A stretch of DNA of 64,000 nucleotides from Parablautia sp. Marseille-Q6255 (GTDB lineage: Bacteria; Bacillota; Clostridia; Lachnospirales; Lachnospiraceae), in assembly GCF_951230155.1 (NCBI RefSeq), contig NZ_CATNVD010000001.1, positions 62,001 to 126,000 of the forward strand. The letters run 5' to 3'. Below the pieces are notes generated by a model that searched no databases, was not told where the DNA came from, and worked only from the letters and a program-made list of their open reading frames with translations. Below are positions 32,053-41,027 of the stretch, piece after piece (positions within the stretch are counted from its first letter, which is position 1; each line of letters starts with the position of its first letter). A program made the translations under genes and the position numbers.

Positions 32053-32665
32053 TTTCTCGTTCTCCTTTGCAGATCTCTTTAATCACAGTGTAAATCCAAT
32101 CCGTCGCTTCGGCTCCTTCTGCAAGGAGCGCCGCCTTTTCATCTTCATTCAGCCTGCGGGAAAGCACCCGTATGGTTTTTTCATCCACATGTTCTTTTCC
32201 CAGGGTCTTTAACGCCTGGATCACCAGGATCGTCATAGGCGACAGGCCCGTGACCTCCTTGTTGGTCCGGTGCTTAAATTCAATCTTTGTCTTATCCCAT
32301 TCATAGGTTTTATACGGTCCATCACTGATATAGGACCATACTGCCGTTACCTGAGTAGACAGTCCCAGCATATTTAATGCGGTATCTCCACAGGGAGCGA
32401 TAGTCCAATGATAGCATCTCGCCAGTGCTTTGGCAACCGCATCCGGGTCCGCCGCCACATATTCCCCAAGGAGCTTGCTGTATTTCGGCTTTTCAAAAAC
32501 GCCTTTCAAAATACGCCGGAGCGTCCCAGCCTGCACAAGCCGGTTCAGGTTCCTGCGTATGGTTTCGCTGTCCGCCACATCCGCAAAATCGGAAACAATA
32601 AAAATCGTGCCGTCAGGAGCCGCACCAATGCGGTTTTGAATCTCTTTCGCATAACCATTTGCCAT
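32045..32665 (-). CDS. AbiEi-like antitoxin / DUF6088 transcriptional regulator
   Basis: A 206-residue protein with an N-terminal winged helix (DFADVADSETIRRNLNRLVQ, then AGTLRRILKGVFEKP) and a C-terminal domain of the AbiEi/DUF6088 type (PCGDTALNMLGLSTQVTAVW). It should repress its own operon through the inverted repeat at 32679-32714 and neutralise the toxin at 31054-32052. ATG 32665 follows AAAGGAGG. Confidence 0.82.
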   Translation of the reverse strand: MANGYAKEIQNRIGAAPDGTIFIVSDFADVADSETIRRNLNRLVQAGTLRRILKGVFEKPKYSKLLGEYVAADPDAVAKALARCYHWTIAPCGDTALNMLGLSTQVTAVWSYISDGPYKTYEWDKTKIEFKHRTNKEVTGLSPMTILVIQALKTLGKEHVDEKTIRVLSRRLNEDEKAALLAEGAEATDWIYTVIKEICKGEREND

Positions 32666-32678
32666 GCGTATCGCCTCC

Positions 32679-32714
32679 TTTTGTCCCGTTTATTATATAT
32701 TATTCGGGACAAAA
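32679..32714 (-). promoter_or_regulatory. Operator/promoter of the AbiE-type operon
   Basis: A perfect 10-base inverted repeat TTTTGTCCCG (32679-32688) and CGGGACAAAA (32705-32714) surrounds an AT-only spacer of 16 bases that can serve as the -10 region. AbiEi proteins are known to bind inverted repeats in their own promoter. Confidence 0.65.
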
Positions 32715-32794
32715 AAGCAATAGACCTGTCCCTTTTCCTAAAGGGTTTCCAAGAAAAGACCTCTTTATACATCATAGCAAAACAAAGGATGATA

Positions 32795-33208
32795 TTATTT
32801 CCCCGTGCTGCCAAAAGCGCCCGCGCCGCGTTGTCCGCCCAGGTCATTCACGAAATCCGCGATCACCACAGGCATGATGATAAGCTGCCCGATCCTGGAA
32901 TCTTTCGCAAGTGTTTGGGCCTCATTTCCCACATTGCTGACAATGGCATGGATCTCGCCCCGGTAGCCGGAATCCACAGGGGGCAGCTCGCAGACCACCC
33001 CTTTTGCTGCCAGGCTGCTCCTGGGGAACACATAGGCGGCATAACCGTCCGGCACCTCCAGGCCAAAGCCCAGCGGGATTTTAGCAATCCCGCCAGGCTC
33101 CAGGGTACAGTCAAAAGGCATATAGACATCCGCCCCGGCGTCATTGGCGTGGGAACGGAGGGGACGGTGGTTCTCCGGCAGCCCAAAATCAATGATCTTG
33201 ATTTTCAC
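32795..33208 (-). CDS. dut: dUTP diphosphatase
   Basis: A 137-residue trimeric-type dUTPase that hydrolyses dUTP to dUMP. Motifs: DAGADVYMP (1), PRSSLAAKG (2), PPVDSGYRGEI (3), RIGQLI (4) and GAGAFGSTGK (5, near the C-terminus). GTG 33208 lies 6 bases after AGGAGG and overlaps the ThyX-like gene's stop as GTGA. The product dUMP is the substrate of the neighbouring thymidylate-synthase-like protein. Confidence 0.92.
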   Translation of the reverse strand: MKIKIIDFGLPENHRPLRSHANDAGADVYMPFDCTLEPGGIAKIPLGFGLEVPDGYAAYVFPRSSLAAKGVVCELPPVDSGYRGEIHAIVSNVGNEAQTLAKDSRIGQLIIMPVVIADFVNDLGGQRGAGAFGSTGK

Positions 33209-33948
33209 TGGCCGCCTCCTTCCAGTGCCGCGGGATAGTCCTGGCGCAGCAGGGCAAAAGGCAGCGCCCCTTTCTCGCACGGGCAGCCGCAGGACATATC
33301 TTTTTCCCGGCAGCCCTCCCGCTGGCAGAAGGGACCGGTAAGCTCCGGGCTGAACAATTCCGTGTCCAGCGCATACAGGTCTGCCCATATCTTCAGCAGG
33401 ACAAAGCGTGTTTCATCCGTATTGCGGCGGCAAGTCCGCTGGCCGATCATGTGTTTCCACTGATAAGGCGTGGCGCTGATAACCAGCACATTGCGAAGGC
33501 TTTGCGGGGCAAGATACCCCGCGGCGTCCCTGGAAATCCCGCAGGCGCCTATATCCGCATAATGCTCCATGGCAGCCCGGCACTTTTTCAGGTAGAAGTC
33601 ATGCACCCACTGGCTGGCCGTCAGGATCTCATAAGGCACCACAAAATCAGCCTGCCCCGCATAATTGCTGTACTGCAAAGAGGCGCTGATAAACTTGACC
33701 TCATTTTGGTGCCGGGTGATCTGCGCCAGGAAACGCCTGCTGGCTCCCACAACCGCCACCGTGATAACCGAAAACTTCTGTACGGCGGGGTGCGGCAGAG
33801 AGGCGATCCGTTTGACCGTATCAGCAGTATAGGCTTTCTCGTAAAGGGCCAGAAGGTCATCCATGGAGTGGATCGTATGGCCCCGCTGGGTGAGCCTTGC
33901 CGCAAACACCATGTTTTTCTCTGCTTCCTGTACTGCAGTGCAGTTCAA
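33205..33948 (-). CDS. ThyX-like flavin-dependent thymidylate synthase with degenerate motif
   Basis: A 247-residue protein with ThyX-like segments: FSVITVAVVGASRRFLAQIT, then RHQNEVKFISASLQYS where active ThyX has RHRxxSxNxxSxRY, and a C-terminal NVLVISATPYQWKHMIGQR. The arginine before the tyrosine is glutamine here and other motif residues differ, so activity or substrate may have changed. The C-terminus adds a cysteine-rich stretch (CQREGCREKDMSCGCPCEKG) not usual for ThyX. The start is TTG 33948 or an earlier non-ATG codon; no good ATG exists. Confidence 0.75.
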   Translation of the reverse strand: MNCTAVQEAEKNMVFAARLTQRGHTIHSMDDLLALYEKAYTADTVKRIASLPHPAVQKFSVITVAVVGASRRFLAQITRHQNEVKFISASLQYSNYAGQADFVVPYEILTASQWVHDFYLKKCRAAMEHYADIGACGISRDAAGYLAPQSLRNVLVISATPYQWKHMIGQRTCRRNTDETRFVLLKIWADLYALDTELFSPELTGPFCQREGCREKDMSCGCPCEKGALPFALLRQDYPAALEGGGQ

Positions 33949-33958
33949 AATTTTAGTT

Positions 33959-34285
33959 TCAATCTGATTGATGTTCCAATTCCTCCTTTATCACAGCTTT
34001 TAGTAAAAACAGATAGTTGAGGCTGTCGGTGATCTTTTCCTCCCAGACAGCCAGCTCAAAAGTTTTCCGGTCCGTAAAGCACATATCATAAATGGAGATG
34101 ATGTGCTTTGCCATCATCCCGGCCAACGCCCGCTGCGGGGTGCTGTCCTGAATCGCAGCCGCCGCTTTGAAGGCGCTGAGCCGGTCCGGGTTGTCGCCGG
34201 TATATTCTTTGGCTTTCTGAATCAGAAGTCCTTCACACTGCCGTACCTGTTCCCGGAAAACAGCCTGAAATTCTTTTTGTGTCAT
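33959..34285 (-). CDS. DUF1599/Nmad1-like nucleotide-related protein
   Basis: A 108-residue helical protein. The region KAKEYTGDNPDRLSAFKAAA, then MMAKHIISIYD and WEEKITDSLNYLFLLKAVI, fits DUF1599, a small domain tied to nucleotide metabolism or modification and related in pattern to MazG-like proteins. It is the gene before the ThyX-like gene, 10 bases away. The recognition is by eye. Confidence 0.65.
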   Translation of the reverse strand: MTQKEFQAVFREQVRQCEGLLIQKAKEYTGDNPDRLSAFKAAAAIQDSTPQRALAGMMAKHIISIYDMCFTDRKTFELAVWEEKITDSLNYLFLLKAVIKEELEHQSD

Positions 34286-34298
34286 AACTCACCCCACT

Positions 34299-34781
34299 TT
34301 ACGCCGTAGGAAGATAAATCCAATCGTGCATCAGGCACACGCTGGGTTCGTCCTCCCGTGGGATCAGCCGGAAGGCACACTCGGAATACACCGTGCGCTT
34401 ATCCTCAAATTCCATGTTGTAGGCTTTATAGAACCGGTATTCCAGGTTGGAGATCACGCACCGGAGCATTTGAAGGGCCTCCCGCTGGGAGGTGACAATG
34501 CAATCCCGGTCAATGCTGCGTTTCAGGGCCAGCAGGGATTTATAAAGCTGCACCTCCGTCCGGTAAGGGCGGGCATACCGTTGATCCAGCCAGCCGCAGA
34601 AGGCCACCGGGCCGCTCTCGACCACATGCGCCTCCGGGTGGTGGAAGCCGTAGCTGTCCAGGTTGGCGGTATTCAAAAGATAGAGCATTTCTTTCAGCTC
34701 CGCGCTGGGCATATCGTAAAACCGCAGCATGGAGCGGTAGAGATGGACATATCCGGGAATGGGAACAATGTTATTTACCAT
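34299..34781 (-). CDS. Conserved element protein of unknown function
   Basis: A 160-residue soluble protein, not recognised. It is rich in aromatic residues (YRSMLRFYDMPSAELKEMLY, CLMHDWIYLP) and mostly helical. It begins the four-gene group ending with dUTPase and sits downstream of the adhesin-sortase gene. GGAGG precedes ATG 34781. Confidence 0.6.
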   Translation of the reverse strand: MVNNIVPIPGYVHLYRSMLRFYDMPSAELKEMLYLLNTANLDSYGFHHPEAHVVESGPVAFCGWLDQRYARPYRTEVQLYKSLLALKRSIDRDCIVTSQREALQMLRCVISNLEYRFYKAYNMEFEDKRTVYSECAFRLIPREDEPSVCLMHDWIYLPTA

Positions 34782-34801
34782 TGCAAATCCTCCATATATA
34801 G

Positions 34802-34836
34802 AGATGGGCGCGGGAGCAACCGTCGTCCCGCGCCAT
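34802..34836 (-). promoter_or_regulatory. GC-rich stem-loop downstream of the adhesin-sortase gene
   Basis: GATGGGCGCGGGA/TCCCGCGCCATC pair around a loop of about 10 bases with one bulged base. No T run follows, so it may be a processing or stability element, or a weak terminator, between the 1653-residue gene and the next one. Confidence 0.45.
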
Positions 34837-34850
34837 CTTCTTAAAATCTG

Positions 34851-37800
34851 TTATTCAGTTACAGCTACCAGCCTGCCCATGACGATAAAGCGGTCAGCGC
34901 CGCCATTGGTACAGGTGGAAAGGGTCAGCACCTTGTCGCTGGAAGTGACGGAAACGCCCGTTTCGATCACAGAACGCTCCTGCATCGCGGAAAGCCAGGT
35001 CGTATATGCGCCGCTGTCTTTCCATTCCAGCGCCCAGGGAGAAGTTTCGCTGCCGGATTCCTCCGGGCTTGCCACAAATGCGGAAAACACCTCAACCACA
35101 TAGCCGCCCTCCGGCGTTACCAGGTACATTTCCGGGTGTTCATCATAGTAAGCCTGCGCTTTGTATTCCACCAGCGTGGAGAACATGGAGCCGTCCCGCA
35201 TGTTGTGCCCATAGATGATCGTGTTGTTGTCGGAAAAATCCTCCGCGTTTTCATAGTCGATGAACAGGCAGCCCACCTTGTTTGCCGTCCCGTCATACAG
35301 GTGTTTCAGGTAGTAACTATTATCCTCGCCTTGAGCCACCGGGTACTGAATGACCGTGCCGGGAAGCTCCAGCCACGCCTTGACATCCGGCCCCTGGGCC
35401 AGCAGACTTTCAAAGTCCACTGTGGGCAGAGAAACGGAGGAAGTGCCGGTTTCCTCCGGCACCTCCGCGTTCCCATTTTCCCCGTCTGTTTCCGCCGGGG
35501 TGACATATTCCGAAAGCCCGGCATAGGTATCGGCGCTTTCCTTGTACTGGCCGATTTCCCGCGCCAGCATAAAACCGCTGCCCACTGCCATGGCAATGCA
35601 GATCAGAAGCACGCCGGTTGCCGCTTTGCGGCGTCCAGGGCTGGCCTTCTGGCCTTTTTTCTTATAAGCGTACAGGAAAAGGGCAACACCGCTGCCAATC
35701 ACTGCCGCGCCCAACACGCCGATCCAGATATACAGGTTATAATCATCGCCTGTCTGCGGGACCGGCTTAGAAGGATTGGAAGGCGTTGTCGGGTTATTCG
35801 GGGTATCTGGCGTATCAGGCGTTTCCGGGGTTTCATCCTCCGGCTTTTCATTGAAGAAGCTCACCTCGGCGGTTTCATCGGCCTTGATCTCCACCGTGGC
35901 GCCATCCGGGATAATATAGTCCTCGCTGGCCTTATTCTTAACCTCGGTCACAGTGTATTTGCCCACGCGCAGCCCTTCGATCAGGATAATACCATCCTCC
36001 GGGCTTGTGAAAGTCTCGCAATAGGTGCCATCCTCACTTTTCACCTCAAAGGCAAAGCCGTCCTTGCGGCCATCGCTGGAATCTTTTGTGATTTTCAGAT
36101 TGCCGCGGTAAGCCTCATTCACAAAGCCGCGGCCAGCCTCACCATTTTCCACAACGACAACCTGCCCGTCCGTGGTGATTTCAAAATAGTAGGCATTGGG
36201 GTCCAGCTTGTGGCCTTCCGGGGCAGTTTTCTCTTTGACAAAATAGCCCTTTGCCAAGAGGCCGCTCATTTCATGGAACCCTTCATCGGTTTCCGTCAGC
36301 TCCCCGATCAGGGCGTCGCCTTCATCAAATGCCTTATCGCCGTTGGTGTCCTCATAAAGCTCAAAGACAGCGCCGGGCAGCCGGTGGAGGAATGGATTGT
36401 CCGCAGTGTCCTCGCCGGTATCATCATCGGCGCTTTCTTCTGTCTCGCCAGCCTCACTTTCAGAACTGTTTTCCTCGTCCTCCTGGATAGACTTCAATTC
36501 GTCCACAGCCTCGGTCTTGATAACCTGTACCGTACCGTGGATCAGGGTATTGTCGATCTCGATTTCAATGGTCTGCCCATCGGTGCCGATATAGACATGG
36601 TGCTGTTCCGGGCTGATGGAGTACAGGGCCGAAGGGCTGGCAATCTCCTTGATGATCCAATGGCCGAAAGGCACATCCTCAAAAGAGAAGGCGCCGTTTT
36701 CCCCGGAAGTCGTCACAAGGAGGGCATTTTCCTCGGTAAATTCCTCCGTGCCGGGAGCGAACAGGCCGATCAGCGCGCCCTCCAGGGTAAGGTCCTCACC
36801 GCCTTCGGGGTCCTCGCCGTATTTCACGCCGTCAATGCGCCCGCGGATCATCTCGTTGGAAATGGCCTCGCCGTCATTGACCGCAATCGTCACCAGAGCG
36901 GTTTCCTGCCCGGCATACGCAAAGACTACCGGGTACTGCTGGCCGGAAAGTACGAACGCCTCATTGGTGGTACGCTCCTGGACATAGAAGCTGCCAAAAG
37001 GCAAATCGGAGGCAAAGGCAGCCGAATACTGGCCGGGCGCGTCCTCTACCGGTGCAACCGCCACGACTTCCAGAAGCCCGCCTGCGGGAATCACGCTGCC
37101 ATCCAGGGCAGTCAGATCCTCCGATGCGTACAGACCAAAGGAAATATCCTTGTATTCCTCGCCAAGACCAATGCCAAAGGTTTCGTCTGTTTCCAGAGAT
37201 TTCAGAAGGTCGATCTCCACCTTCTGGCGTTCATCATAAAGCCCGATGGCCGCCTGGGTGATCTCTACCTCCTGACCGGCATAGGTAAGTTCGGTATAAA
37301 TCGGCGTGGGGTCCAGCACCATGCCTTCCGGCGCCTGACGTTCCTCCAGACGGTAGCGGCCCAGGTATTGCGGTTCGCTGACCGCCGTTCCATCCTCCCC
37401 GGTGGTAAGAGCAGCGACTACCGTATCTTTTGCCACCCGCAGCGTGCCGTCACCAGTATAAATATCTTCATCGGCAATCAGGTCATACACGGCTCCAGGC
37501 TGTCCAACCACCTCATAAACCGGCTGATAGAAGCCATCGTTTTCCTGCACGCTGGCAAATGCCTCGCCGGATTTGCTGATGGTGAGCTGGGCTTTCTGCG
37601 GATGGTTGTACTGTACGACAGTAACAACCGCCTCGGAACCATCTACCGTGAAAGGCACCGGCTCATCTGAAAGGACGTACCCTTCCGGGGCTGTCACCTC
37701 ATAAAGCTCAAACGCATGGGCAGGCAGCGGCTCCGGCAGCATCAGCCAGCCCTCATCCGAAGTGTAAAATACGTCAATGGTTTCAGGGTTGGGATAGTAG

Positions 37801-39812
37801 ATCTCCTGGCTGATAAATTCGCCGGTGGTAAGGTCCTTAATACGGAAGCCCGTACCGGCCATAGGAATGATCTCCCCGGTTTCCGCGTCTCGTTTTTCCA
37901 CACGCACCCTGGCAGTGATGGCGTCATTGTTCAGGATATAGGAGTAGGTCTTTCCGTTCTCACTGATAAATACCGTGAAATCCGGTACAAAGGCTTTATC
38001 GTCCTCACCTGCGGTCTGGTGGACGGTATAGCGGCCATAAGGCATATCTTTGGAGGCAGCAAAGCCGTCTGCATCCGTTGTCAGGATGTCCCGCTCGCTT
38101 TCTTTGGCATTTTCATAGCTGCCCGCGCTTGTCAGATAGACCTCAAAAACAGCGCCTTCCTCCGGCTTTTCCACCATACCGGCATTAGCGTCGTCGCTGT
38201 GTTCCTCGTCCGATACATCCGGGTCCGGGTCATCGGTATGCTTCACAAGCTGGATATTGCCACGGATCACCGTCTCCGGCAGCGTATTTTCCGTGGTATT
38301 CAGCTCGACTTCATAAAGGGAAGGAGAAGCGCCCACCTCATGCACCGTTTCATCCAGCAGGTAGCCGGGGCTTGGGGAAATCTCCTGCAAGATCCAGTCA
38401 TCCCCGCAAGGATAGTAGCCGGTGACAAAGCTGCCGTCCGGCCCGGTGGTGAAGGTATCTACAAGCTCCCCGCCTTTATACAGGCCATAGACAGCCCCCG
38501 CCAGGGAAGCGTCACCCTGGGCTTCGCCGGTTTCTGCGTCCACCTTATGGCCTTCCACACGGAATTTCTTCAGGATATTGGAAAACTGGACGCTGGCAGT
38601 CTGGCCGCTCTCGATGGTGATATACTGCGAAGCAGGCGTTACATAGCGGTCAATGGGCTGCTCTGTCACAAGATAAGTGCCCGGCAGAAGGTCCAGGGAC
38701 ACCATGCCGTCCGCGCCGGTAACAACCGATTCCTCCACGCCGTTGCCGCTGATGGTAAAGGGAATCCCCTCAACAATACCGTCCTCGCTGGTCTTTACGA
38801 TTTTTGCCTTTCCATAGGTTTCCGTCTTGATCTGCATATAGAAGGAAACGGGGTCTTTGGCGCCCGTCATCATGGTCTGCCAGCCCTCGCGCCCCCAGAT
38901 CAGCATGGCCTCACCGATAGGCACATTTTTGCGGAATTGAAGCGCCACCGGGGATTCCAGCATTTCCTTGCTGGTAAAGGTGTAGCTGTTGCCGCTGCGG
39001 ATCACGGAGATCCCGCTGGAAGTAAGGGCCTCCAGGTCGATATTTAAGTTGTTGGTATCGGTCAGCGTCAGGGTATAAACCTTTGCGTTGGAATCCCATT
39101 TCAGTTCATGCACCGGGGCGCTTTCCGCAGTTGCCCCGGCAAAAGAAGGAATGATGGAATGGGAAGCGATCTGCTCCAGAATCCAATAATAAACCTGTTC
39201 GGCTGGCCGTCCCTGCACGATGCGGAAGAAGGTGTTTTCCGCAACACTTCCATTGTCATGGCGGCTGGTGGCGTCGCTGCGGAGCTGCTGCTGGTATTCC
39301 CAAATGATACACTGCGCCGCCATATACCAGTCGTCGGCATTGATACCGGCCATGGGGAGCGAAGCCCCAGGCTGCCAGCCATACAGGGAGGCCAGCATGA
39401 TCCCACGCCGGGAAGCCTCCGGCAACTGGTTGAAATACTGGCTGTTATCCGTCTGCTCGGAATAATAGCCATCGTCCGAATCACCGAATCGGATGCCGCT
39501 CTCAATGCAGTACACCCAGCGGAAGCCGCCGCCATCCGTGTTCAGCACGTAATGTCGGTAGGCCACATTCCCGCCATGATACACATAAGAAGTGGAACCG
39601 TCGTCATGGTAGGTCATCGTGTAATAGCCAGAAGGGGAATAATAGGGCTGGCCGTCAGAGCCGATGACCGTATCGCCATAAGCGGAGCTGGCCTGCTGGC
39701 CTTCCGAAGCCGCAAACGCGCTGACGGGAAAGATCCCTACCAAAAGCAGCAGACAAAGAAAACCGGCCAAAAGCCGGGAAAGGCCATGGCCGCGCATAGA
39801 TTTTGTATTCAA
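34851..39812 (-). CDS. Thioester-domain Cna-B adhesin fused to a class-B-like sortase
   Basis: A single 1653-residue frame. Signal peptide (about 1-35, AFAAS); thioester-like domain with YCIESG (Cys102) and AAQCIIWEYQQ (Gln167, Trp171); then several Cna-B-type domains (KTSEDG, GTYLVTEQP, GRYTVHQT, GKYTVTEV); a Pro/Thr linker; a sorting signal VPQTGDD (1351-1357) with membrane helix and basic KKK. Instead of ending, it continues through a second helix (about 1399-1415) into a sortase with His1536 (YGHNMRDGS), Cys1634 (TLSTC) and Arg1641. The protein should be displayed on the donor surface and may bind cells covalently. The fusion of sortase to its own substrate is unusual. It lies between DUF4366 and accessory genes of the transfer region. 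Confidence 0.88.
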   Translation of the reverse strand: MNTKSMRGHGLSRLLAGFLCLLLLVGIFPVSAFAASEGQQASSAYGDTVIGSDGQPYYSPSGYYTMTYHDDGSTSYVYHGGNVAYRHYVLNTDGGGFRWVYCIESGIRFGDSDDGYYSEQTDNSQYFNQLPEASRRGIMLASLYGWQPGASLPMAGINADDWYMAAQCIIWEYQQQLRSDATSRHDNGSVAENTFFRIVQGRPAEQVYYWILEQIASHSIIPSFAGATAESAPVHELKWDSNAKVYTLTLTDTNNLNIDLEALTSSGISVIRSGNSYTFTSKEMLESPVALQFRKNVPIGEAMLIWGREGWQTMMTGAKDPVSFYMQIKTETYGKAKIVKTSEDGIVEGIPFTISGNGVEESVVTGADGMVSLDLLPGTYLVTEQPIDRYVTPASQYITIESGQTASVQFSNILKKFRVEGHKVDAETGEAQGDASLAGAVYGLYKGGELVDTFTTGPDGSFVTGYYPCGDDWILQEISPSPGYLLDETVHEVGASPSLYEVELNTTENTLPETVIRGNIQLVKHTDDPDPDVSDEEHSDDANAGMVEKPEEGAVFEVYLTSAGSYENAKESERDILTTDADGFAASKDMPYGRYTVHQTAGEDDKAFVPDFTVFISENGKTYSYILNNDAITARVRVEKRDAETGEIIPMAGTGFRIKDLTTGEFISQEIYYPNPETIDVFYTSDEGWLMLPEPLPAHAFELYEVTAPEGYVLSDEPVPFTVDGSEAVVTVVQYNHPQKAQLTISKSGEAFASVQENDGFYQPVYEVVGQPGAVYDLIADEDIYTGDGTLRVAKDTVVAALTTGEDGTAVSEPQYLGRYRLEERQAPEGMVLDPTPIYTELTYAGQEVEITQAAIGLYDERQKVEIDLLKSLETDETFGIGLGEEYKDISFGLYASEDLTALDGSVIPAGGLLEVVAVAPVEDAPGQYSAAFASDLPFGSFYVQERTTNEAFVLSGQQYPVVFAYAGQETALVTIAVNDGEAISNEMIRGRIDGVKYGEDPEGGEDLTLEGALIGLFAPGTEEFTEENALLVTTSGENGAFSFEDVPFGHWIIKEIASPSALYSISPEQHHVYIGTDGQTIEIEIDNTLIHGTVQVIKTEAVDELKSIQEDEENSSESEAGETEESADDDTGEDTADNPFLHRLPGAVFELYEDTNGDKAFDEGDALIGELTETDEGFHEMSGLLAKGYFVKEKTAPEGHKLDPNAYYFEITTDGQVVVVENGEAGRGFVNEAYRGNLKITKDSSDGRKDGFAFEVKSEDGTYCETFTSPEDGIILIEGLRVGKYTVTEVKNKASEDYIIPDGATVEIKADETAEVSFFNEKPEDETPETPDTPDTPNNPTTPSNPSKPVPQTGDDYNLYIWIGVLGAAVIGSGVALFLYAYKKKGQKASPGRRKAATGVLLICIAMAVGSGFMLAREIGQYKESADTYAGLSEYVTPAETDGENGNAEVPEETGTSSVSLPTVDFESLLAQGPDVKAWLELPGTVIQYPVAQGEDNSYYLKHLYDGTANKVGCLFIDYENAEDFSDNNTIIYGHNMRDGSMFSTLVEYKAQAYYDEHPEMYLVTPEGGYVVEVFSAFVASPEESGSETSPWALEWKDSGAYTTWLSAMQERSVIETGVSVTSSDKVLTLSTCTNGGADRFIVMGRLVAVTE

Positions 39813-39863
39813 GCTGTAATCCTCACTTTCATAAAATTTGTTTGGGAAACGGAAAGGACGGCG

Positions 39864-41027
39864 TTATCTGCCGTCCTTTGTGGGTTCTTCGTCCTCGTCA
39901 TAAGAGGACTCATCGCTGTACGCCAAATCCTGCTCATAATCTTCCCCGTAACCGTCATCCTCGAACTCGTCCTCGTCCATAGCCGCCTGCTGTTTCGGGC
40001 GCACGATCTTGAAGTAATAACCCAGCCCGCCAGCAGCCACAAGAGCGATCACCAGGAAGATAATCATGCCGGTATTGCCGCTGGATTTCTCCGTCTCGGC
40101 TTCCGGCTGTTCGGTTTCCTCCGGCGCCGGTTCTTCCGTCACTTTCCCCAGGCAGCCGTTCAGGTCATTTTTGCAGACCGGGCAATCGGTATTCACCGCG
40201 CCCGCCTCGCATTTTTCCGTACAGTTACAGGTGACAACCTCAATGGCGCTTTCGCTGCCATTATCCTGCTGGGCCAGGGACAGCAGATCTTCCTCTGTAA
40301 CGCCATTCAGGAAGTAGACGTTTTCCGAATCCCGCTTCCCGTCAATGATAAGGTAAAACACATTTCCGTCCGCGGTGGTGATGGTATAAAACTGCTTATC
40401 ATCTTCCTGCTCGGTAGCTGAGTCCAGGACCGTGCCGGTGCCTTCCGGGGTAAATGCCCCTTCCGGCACAGCCGATTCCGTTTCGTCCTCCGTATCAGAG
40501 CTTTCAGAAGAAGCCTCTGTTTCTTCTTGGGAGGTCGAAGGGGTCTCGGCGGCCTGGCTGCTTTCCGAATTGCCGGAAGCATTGTTTGCCGAAGGAGAAG
40601 GTGCGGGCGTTTGGGAAGGCGCGGCCTGGGTTTCCCCACCGGAAGATTGAGGCGCGGCAGAGGAAGCCGCCTGGGTCTGCGCCGGTTCCTCATAATAAGG
40701 GTTATCCAGTTTTACCTCTTTGGAGCGGTTGCCGGAATAGTCCACCGCGTAAACCGTCACTTTCTTGCCGTCCCCGGCGTAATCCTTTAATGCCACGGTC
40801 CCCTTGCCGTTGACAAGGCTGTTGATACGGGTGTCATCCACATACACCGCCTCCACGCCGGACATATCATCGCTGGCCTCCACCGCCAGCTTATCGTCCG
40901 TTAAGGCCGCGGTAAGGGTGGGCGGCGTGGTGTCGCTGCCCGTGGAAGCGTAAGCGGTGACAGGCAGGACAACGGCGCTCATGCAAAGCACAAGCGCCGC
41001 CAAAACATTCCTCACTTTATTCTTCAT
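39864..41027 (-). CDS. DUF4366-like surface protein of the transfer apparatus
   Basis: A 387-residue protein with a signal peptide (cleaved near VTAYAS), a small beta-sandwich-like domain (VEASDDMSGVEAVYVDDTRI, KVTVYAVDYSGNRSKEV), a long low-complexity Ser/Ala/Gln/Glu linker, a cysteine-bearing domain (CNCTEKCEAG, CPVCKNDLNGCLGK), one membrane helix (about 320-342) and an acidic cytoplasmic tail. This is the layout of DUF4366 proteins of Tn1549-type elements. It overlaps the DUF4315 gene by 11 bases. It probably sits in the mating channel at the cell wall. Confidence 0.8.
   Translation of the reverse strand: MKNKVRNVLAALVLCMSAVVLPVTAYASTGSDTTPPTLTAALTDDKLAVEASDDMSGVEAVYVDDTRINSLVNGKGTVALKDYAGDGKKVTVYAVDYSGNRSKEVKLDNPYYEEPAQTQAASSAAPQSSGGETQAAPSQTPAPSPSANNASGNSESSQAAETPSTSQEETEASSESSDTEDETESAVPEGAFTPEGTGTVLDSATEQEDDKQFYTITTADGNVFYLIIDGKRDSENVYFLNGVTEEDLLSLAQQDNGSESAIEVVTCNCTEKCEAGAVNTDCPVCKNDLNGCLGKVTEEPAPEETEQPEAETEKSSGNTGMIIFLVIALVAAGGLGYYFKIVRPKQQAAMDEDEFEDDGYGEDYEQDLAYSDESSYDEDEEPTKDGR

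Noticed and set aside
31054..32665. A restriction or full abortive-infection locus beyond the AbiE pair
   Set aside because: Only the antitoxin-toxin pair is present; the neighbours are regulators and nucleotide enzymes.
35136..37670. 844-codon plus-strand frame opposite the adhesin
   Set aside because: Shadow of the repetitive Cna-B coding strand; composition mirrors the real gene and there is no ribosome site.
39120..39812. Possibility that the adhesin-sortase frame is two genes joined by error
   Set aside because: The frame is continuous from signal peptide to sortase catalytic residues with no internal stop; a sequencing error cannot be excluded but nothing in the sequence suggests one.
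37716..40421. 443- and 437-codon plus-strand frames opposite the adhesin and DUF4366 genes
   Set aside because: Same shadow effect; no domains or starts of their own.
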